Shown in pieces: positions 6,467 through 10,428 of a stretch of 10,428 bases of DNA. Every line of letters begins with the position of its first letter. Position 1 is the first letter of the stretch. The stretch is from Bacillota bacterium (GTDB taxonomy: Bacteria; Bacillota; Clostridia; Lachnospirales; Lachnospiraceae): the NCBI GenBank assembly GCA_023398615.1, contig JAEWSD010000186.1, forward strand, positions 1-10,428. The letters are read 5' to 3'. The position numbers were made by a program, and so were the translations under genes. Below the pieces are notes generated by a model. The model searched no databases, was not told the origin of the DNA, and saw nothing but the letters and a program-made list of their open reading frames with translations.

Positions 6467-9069
6467 ATAATCCTTTTGGAAAAATAGTTGAAATCATTAT
6501 TGCAGTTCTGCTTATGTTTTTCTTCCCGTTGCTGTATTTCGGGCTGCGTACGGATTCCGCAGCTCAGCAGGTGGTAGAGACAAAATCGGCAGATATCATG
6601 GATACAGTGAGGACGCAGGGATACCTTACCAAAGATATGTATGATACCTTCCTGGGACAATTGGATGCGACCGGTAATGTTTATGATGTCCATATGGAGC
6701 ATAAGGAGCTGGCATTAGAACCGGAATACCGGCTTAAGTCTCCGGAGGAAGTAACCGGTGATCAGGACGATGCATGGAACGGAGAAAATATCTACCATTA
6801 TCACCCGGTGAGTACGGAACTTCCCAATATCTCAGATCCGGCCAACACGGACGGCCTGAATACGGAAACGAATGAATCCATTATGGCAAAAGCGGTGGAC
6901 GGACCGCCGGATCCGAATCATGTACATACAGAAGCTTGCTACGATGAGTTTGAACAGGGCATTAACTACGAAAATATTCGAATTGAGTATAAATATAATA
7001 GTGGAAATTCCGCTACCCCAACCGCTTATACATTTAACATTTATAACGTCAAAGACGGAAGACTGTTAGTAAGTATAAAGAGAACCGTTGAAACAGATAG
7101 CAGTAATGGTGGTCGCTATTCAAAATATATGGCTACTAATTATGACTCTGCGGGCAACTTAATAAACGCCTATTCTTGGCAGTCTGGCCGGACTGGATGT
7201 GAAGCATATTTGTGGTGGAGTATACTCCGTGGTCTGACCGGTGTTAATATTGATCAAAGCAATAGTGTTAGCAATACCTTCACTTGTGATTCTTTTTTAA
7301 CAAAGCTTTCAAAAACGATACATGAAGCTAACGCGATTAATGGTTTAAATGGAGTAATTGATATCAGATTAGAAAGCCAATTCGAAAGAGATTTATTAGG
7401 ATTTATAGAAGCAACTTTAGATTATGGCAAGGTTACTGTTCCGGTGTATTCGGTAAAGGACATTACGTTATCGAACAAGTTGTATAAAAATGCCATTATA
7501 ACAAGAACCAAAAGCGATATTTTTACGAATTATCTCGGAGAGATAGAGTGTACTTATGTGAATATAAACATGGGAACTTGTACCTGGTACTTTGACCATA
7601 TTGTAAATAATAGAGCAGAACATGGGATATTAAATTTTCCGTTAAAAAGTGAAGGAGACTTGCTGCAATCAAATATTACAGGAAGATATTTTGTTTATGG
7701 GGGAATAGATCAGAGCAGAGTCAGACCGGCAACCTTAGGGGATAGTAATTATAATTATATTCCGGCAACCTGGGAAGCCGATTTAAAGCTTTCGGACGGG
7801 ACCTGGCAAAGGTGTGTAATTCAAAGGGGAGTCGGAAATATGGCACAGATTGGTGCGACTCCGAAGTTTTCGGGGTATACAGGTTATATCGGAATTCTAA
7901 CCCGAGATGCAACGTCTTGGACTGGCGGAAGGGATGTATACCATCAAGTGTTCCGTTATAGTTGGTATGATCCGGTACTAAATCGTTACTATGGATTTAC
8001 CGAATTATATTTTGACTGGCCATTAAATGAGGTTCCCCATAACTACTATACGAGTGGTTCCTTCTACACTGAAACTGGTGGAGCTATGTGGGATTATGTC
8101 TTTACCGGTATGGATCCGTCATACTCTTTTGGAGAGAATTTTTATTATAAACATGGGAACACCTTAGAGTGTTCCAGGATAATTACATCAATAACCGCTA
8201 CAAACCCGGTACAAAAGGTTTATATCAATGAACCGTTAATTGCCACGGTAATTGTTACCTACCTGGACGGATCCACAAAAACTAAGATTGCTGCAGCTGA
8301 TTTTGTACCGAATACTATTGTGAGCGATAAAACAGTGACCTTATCCCTGTATGGAGAAGTTGCCGGAGTAAGGACCGGTCCATTTACCTGTCCCATTACG
8401 GTCACAGTCATTCCAAGGACAAAGACCTGCGTAAACGGACATACCTATAACCTAAATAACGACGGATCCGATCCGGGCTGTCCTTACTGTGCCGGTTGGC
8501 TGAAAAGCCTGGAAGTAAGAATACCTGCAAATGGAGTATTAACCATTTACCGGGGAACAGCTTTAATTGATAATGGAGTAGTGCTGCTGGCAACCTATCT
8601 GAATGGGAGACAGGAGATGCTGTATTCAGGCTATGTTGATAATCTGGATAAGTATTATGTCGGTAGCCAGGATGTCACGTTGAGCTATAAGGGTAAGAAT
8701 ACGACCCTAAAAGTCATTGTAAAACGGAACTTAAAGCAATGTGATGTCTGCGGCAGATATTATGAACTCTATCCGGATGATACCGACCCGGGCTGCCCGT
8801 TTTGTAAGGCTTTGATACCGATATTTACCGGAAACGTACTTAAGTACTACGCAAAAACCTATTCTGATGAGATATTAAAGGAACTGTATTCAGGCAGCGG
8901 AACCTATTACTTTAAAACGGGTGATTACCTTGCGATAGATGTTGTCAATCGCAGTGAAACGTTTGGAATGAAACTGCTGGGCATAATCTTTCCGAATAAA
9001 ATGGAAGAAAGTATTCATGTTGAATACGGTGGTGTAATTCGAGATGAAACGAAAGTATCAAAAAAATGA
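6463..9069 (+). CDS. Large membrane-anchored surface protein with central variable region and two Ig-like / zinc-ribbon modules
   Basis: 868 residues. The start overlaps the upstream stop as ATGA, and GGAGGG (6449-6454) lies eight bases before it. The N-terminal membrane helix (about 8-27) and following QGYLTKDMYDTFLGQL match the upstream paralog. Then come a linker with H112/H114, a motif H153-x-H155-x3-C159 (HVHTEACY, a pattern I know from Clostridia surface proteins), and a long central region (about 167-566) with no paralog counterpart and no domain I recognise. It is rich in Tyr, Trp, Asn and Gly (TGYIGILTRDATSW, YRYSWYDP-like stretches). The C-terminal third again matches the paralog: Ig-like (about 571-650), knuckle C656/H660/C673/C676, Ig-like (about 680-757), knuckle C760/C763/C778/C781, then a domain with SDEILKELYSGSGTYYF ending near YGGVI. 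Likely role (inference): tip adhesin or major displayed component of the fibre, with the central region as the binding part. The DNA for the centre has lower GC than both ends. Confidence 0.85.
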   Translation: MNNPFGKIVEIIIAVLLMFFFPLLYFGLRTDSAAQQVVETKSADIMDTVRTQGYLTKDMYDTFLGQLDATGNVYDVHMEHKELALEPEYRLKSPEEVTGDQDDAWNGENIYHYHPVSTELPNISDPANTDGLNTETNESIMAKAVDGPPDPNHVHTEACYDEFEQGINYENIRIEYKYNSGNSATPTAYTFNIYNVKDGRLLVSIKRTVETDSSNGGRYSKYMATNYDSAGNLINAYSWQSGRTGCEAYLWWSILRGLTGVNIDQSNSVSNTFTCDSFLTKLSKTIHEANAINGLNGVIDIRLESQFERDLLGFIEATLDYGKVTVPVYSVKDITLSNKLYKNAIITRTKSDIFTNYLGEIECTYVNINMGTCTWYFDHIVNNRAEHGILNFPLKSEGDLLQSNITGRYFVYGGIDQSRVRPATLGDSNYNYIPATWEADLKLSDGTWQRCVIQRGVGNMAQIGATPKFSGYTGYIGILTRDATSWTGGRDVYHQVFRYSWYDPVLNRYYGFTELYFDWPLNEVPHNYYTSGSFYTETGGAMWDYVFTGMDPSYSFGENFYYKHGNTLECSRIITSITATNPVQKVYINEPLIATVIVTYLDGSTKTKIAAADFVPNTIVSDKTVTLSLYGEVAGVRTGPFTCPITVTVIPRTKTCVNGHTYNLNNDGSDPGCPYCAGWLKSLEVRIPANGVLTIYRGTALIDNGVVLLATYLNGRQEMLYSGYVDNLDKYYVGSQDVTLSYKGKNTTLKVIVKRNLKQCDVCGRYYELYPDDTDPGCPFCKALIPIFTGNVLKYYAKTYSDEILKELYSGSGTYYFKTGDYLAIDVVNRSETFGMKLLGIIFPNKMEESIHVEYGGVIRDETKVSKK
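6961..7740 (+). other. Low-GC core segment inside the large surface protein gene
   Basis: Counting by hand, 7261-7440 is about 28-33% G+C and 6961-7020 about 30%, against about 52-57% at 6721-6780, 6901-6960 and 8461-8520. The left edge is sharp near 6960, just after the HVHTEACY motif. The right edge is gradual, with 35-45% persisting to about 8300. It encodes the part of the protein that has no match in the upstream paralog, so it may be a domain acquired or exchanged by recombination. Confidence 0.6.
8173..8805 (+). repeat. Two further Ig-like / zinc-ribbon coding modules shared with the upstream paralog
   Basis: First Cys codons are at 8428 and 8740 (312 bp apart). A 30-base stretch at 8419-8448 matches 5273-5302 in the upstream gene at 28 positions. 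8461-8490 matches 6209-6238 at 25 positions. These blocks of high DNA identity inside otherwise diverged genes point to duplication with later gene conversion or strong constraint on the knuckle. Confidence 0.7.
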
Positions 9070-9070
9070 G

Positions 9071-9096
9071 AGGGGGGAAGCGAAAGCGCTGTTAGT
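9071..9096 (+). promoter_or_regulatory. Distant ribosome binding site with an intervening mini-hairpin
   Basis: AGGGGGG (9071-9077) is the only binding-site candidate but lies 19 bases from the ATG at 9097. Between them AGCG (9079-9082) pairs with CGCT (9087-9090) around AAAG. Looping out these 12 bases leaves an effective spacing of seven. No alternative start codon occurs in frame between the site and 9097. Confidence 0.45.
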
Positions 9097-10155
9097 ATGA
9101 AATTACATCATTTTTGTATTATTTTTGTTATAATCGCCATTCCTTTATTTGCGGCAGCGGATATAAAGGTTGACAGCTGTGCCGCTGTTTTTGCAGAAAA
9201 AGAGAAGCTTGATCACAGTTTCAGCCGTGCAATTGACGATGCGGCAGTTCATCTGGCGGAAACAGATGGAATTAACGGTTTAAAGGTAAATAAGGAGCGA
9301 GCGGTCAATGATTTCTTTTTCTCATTATTTGCCTCTTTAGGCATAATGGACAGTCCGGATAAGCAGGAACTGATCAGGAATTATGTGCCGGTGATAGCAG
9401 TAACCTGTGAAGACGGTTACTATCTTTACTACAGCGGGGAATATAGAAGTCAAGATAATACTGTCTGCTTAAGTAAACAATGGTCGGAAAAGCACCCTTA
9501 CTATTATGAGGATAAAGATTTCATTTACGGTTTTACCCTGACGGATGTCCTGACTATATATGATAAGAATAATCTGCTGGATCCTTCCGGGGAACAATCT
9601 GTATTTACCCTGGATTATCATGAATTAAAAGACAGTGATCGTTATGCGGATTTCCGTTTAATTCGGCCTGACAGTTTTCTTTTTAATGAGGAAGCCTTCT
9701 ATTTAATAAGAAAAGGCTGTATTGTGACAGAAATTGAGAAATCAATGGCATATTTTTGCAACGTTTATAATGGCATTGCATGGCAGTATGGGATCACTTA
9801 TAACTTTTCAATACCGGTGGCTGATAATTCGGAATGGACACGTTCCATAGACAATCCAAGCATCCTGGTTACGTTCCAGGGATATCCGCTGGAAAGCAGT
9901 ACAACCGGCACTTATAATCGTTTTGCAATTGCCGGTGCAAGAATCAGGAAGAAAGAAGTTTACTATTTAGAACAGAAGGAATGGTATTATTTGTATCACA
10001 AAGCTGATTGTGCGGAATTAAAAAAGGGAGGAATACTGTTTCTTGAGGAACCATATGATACGGTATTGGAATGTGCCGAAAAAGGTGCTTATGCCTGCCC
10101 GATATGTAGCAGTACCGGGGTCTGCGTACCGGATTACGAACCGATACCTCATTAA
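9097..10155 (+). CDS. Exported protein with C-terminal Ada-like metal-binding cluster
   Basis: 352 residues. The N-terminus MKLHHFCIIFVIIAIPLFAAAD is a signal peptide or a membrane anchor (hydrophobic 6-21, possible cleavage after AAA at 20-22). The next stretch (KLDHSFSRAIDDAAVHLAETDG) resembles in layout the post-helix segment of the two large surface proteins, suggesting another pilin-type subunit. The middle is Tyr-rich and mixed alpha/beta, with GYYLYYSGEYRS and FIYGFTLTD, and I recognise no domain. The C-terminus has H301-x3-C305, C326, C334-P-I-C337 and C343 in the pattern YHKADCAELKK...ECAEKGAYACPIC. This resembles the Zn-binding Cys pattern of the Ada family (PF02805-like, usually 'C..........GY.PC..C'). 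That domain is known from DNA-repair regulators and is also found appended to other proteins. Here an exported context argues for a structural zinc or redox site. It is the last gene of the operon, followed by a hairpin. Function unknown. Confidence 0.78.
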   Translation: MKLHHFCIIFVIIAIPLFAAADIKVDSCAAVFAEKEKLDHSFSRAIDDAAVHLAETDGINGLKVNKERAVNDFFFSLFASLGIMDSPDKQELIRNYVPVIAVTCEDGYYLYYSGEYRSQDNTVCLSKQWSEKHPYYYEDKDFIYGFTLTDVLTIYDKNNLLDPSGEQSVFTLDYHELKDSDRYADFRLIRPDSFLFNEEAFYLIRKGCIVTEIEKSMAYFCNVYNGIAWQYGITYNFSIPVADNSEWTRSIDNPSILVTFQGYPLESSTTGTYNRFAIAGARIRKKEVYYLEQKEWYYLYHKADCAELKKGGILFLEEPYDTVLECAEKGAYACPICSSTGVCVPDYEPIPH

Positions 10156-10161
10156 GGATAA

Positions 10162-10192
10162 GAGGAGTACGGTATTATATCCCGTATTCCTC
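10162..10192. terminator. Hairpin between convergent genes, probable operon terminator
   Basis: GAGGAGTACGG (10162-10172) pairs with CCGTATTCCTC (10182-10192) as an 11-bp stem with one G-U pair and a nine-base loop. It begins seven bases after the pilus operon stop codon. The minus-strand gene's stop codon lies in the loop, so it can serve both directions. Neither side has a clean T-run, so it may need Rho or act only as a 3' stabiliser. Confidence 0.6.
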
Positions 10193-10360
10193 CCCGATAT
10201 CTTCCTTTATTAAACGATTTATGTAGCCGTTTAAGCTTTCGCCGTTCTTTTTGGCATGGGCTTTTATAATATCCTTTTTTCCCTTTTTAACCTGCAAACG
10301 GATATCATCGTATGCTTTTTTTGCATAGGCATAATTAATTTCAGATCTGGTCTTTGCCAT
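10175..10360 (-). CDS. Small ribbon-helix-helix (Arc/CopG-like) DNA-binding protein
   Basis: 61 residues, on the opposite strand to the pilus operon and convergent with it. The sequence fits a ribbon-helix-helix fold: a basic N-terminus (MAKTRSEINYAYAKKAYD), a strand DIRLQVKKG, helix A KDIIKAHAKKNG and helix B SLNGYINRLIKEDIGE. Such proteins dimerise, insert the paired strand into the major groove, and usually act as autoregulating repressors, often as antitoxins. No toxin gene is visible beside it within the window, so the antitoxin role is open. GGGGTG lies six bases before the ATG on the minus strand. Two inverted repeats just upstream of the gene are plausible operators. Its relation to the pilus operon is unclear. 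It may simply be the neighbouring unit. Confidence 0.75.
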   Translation of the reverse strand: MAKTRSEINYAYAKKAYDDIRLQVKKGKKDIIKAHAKKNGESLNGYINRLIKEDIGEEYGI

Positions 10361-10375
10361 AATTCACCCCATTTC

Positions 10376-10394
10376 TGCGCTTCTTTTTTGCGCA
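10376..10394. repeat. Inverted repeat TGCGC / GCGCA upstream of the ribbon-helix-helix gene
   Basis: TGCGC (10376-10380) and GCGCA (10390-10394) flank a nine-base pyrimidine spacer TTCTTTTTT. It lies 16 bases upstream of the minus-strand start codon and is a candidate operator or part of the leader transcript. Confidence 0.4.
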
Positions 10395-10419
10395 TGAGAT
10401 GCCGCTTTGCGGCATCTCA
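10395..10419. repeat. Perfect 11-bp inverted repeat at the right edge
   Basis: TGAGATGCCGC (10395-10405) and GCGGCATCTCA (10409-10419) form a perfect stem around TTT. There is no T-run after it on either strand (AATAATGGA on plus, TGCGCAAAAA on minus), so it is a poor intrinsic terminator. It could be an operator for the ribbon-helix-helix protein, a leader hairpin, or the end of a neighbouring transcription unit beyond the window. Confidence 0.55.
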
Positions 10420-10428
10420 AATAATGGA

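Noticed and set aside
10175..10360. Toxin-antitoxin pair
   Set aside because: Only the ribbon-helix-helix protein is visible. No adjacent toxin-like gene lies within the window.
10395..10419. Perfect hairpin at the right edge as an intrinsic terminator
   Set aside because: No T-run follows it on either strand. The T-rich stretch precedes it on the plus strand.

Overview
The window looks like a chromosomal or integrated-element segment from a Gram-positive Clostridia bacterium, most likely Lachnospiraceae-like. The reasons are strong purine-rich ribosome binding sites, moderate base composition, a compact pilus-type operon with no secretin, and surface proteins built of bacterial Ig-like domains and CxxC zinc-ribbon motifs. 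The taxonomy is inferred from style, not from a marker gene.

Positions 1-10155 hold one co-directional plus-strand gene cluster, probably one operon, encoding a divergent Tad / type IV pilus-like apparatus. In order these are: a secretion ATPase of the CpaF/TadA (VirB11-like) family, truncated by the left edge of the window; a membrane platform protein that appears to fuse TadB-like and TadC-like halves, with a likely non-canonical ACG start; two paralogous small pilin-like proteins beginning MDNSLKG; a third small protein with one N-terminal membrane helix; two large paralogous membrane-anchored surface proteins of 606 and 868 residues carrying tandem Ig-like plus zinc-ribbon modules; and a 352-residue exported protein with a C-terminal Cys/His cluster resembling the Ada metal-binding fold.

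How they may work together (inference): the ATPase drives the platform protein to assemble fibres from the small pilin-like subunits. The two large modular proteins would be stalk, tip or adhesin components. The larger one carries a region of about 1 kb with clearly lower GC than its flanks, which may be a swapped or acquired recognition domain. No prepilin peptidase, TadZ, or classical TadE/F is present here. They would have to lie to the left of the window or elsewhere.

The operon ends at a strong hairpin (10162-10192), where it meets a convergent minus-strand gene for a 61-residue ribbon-helix-helix protein. Two inverted repeats lie just upstream of that gene at the right edge. There is no gene-free stretch longer than about 105 bases, and I saw no tRNA, rRNA, CRISPR or insertion sequence.
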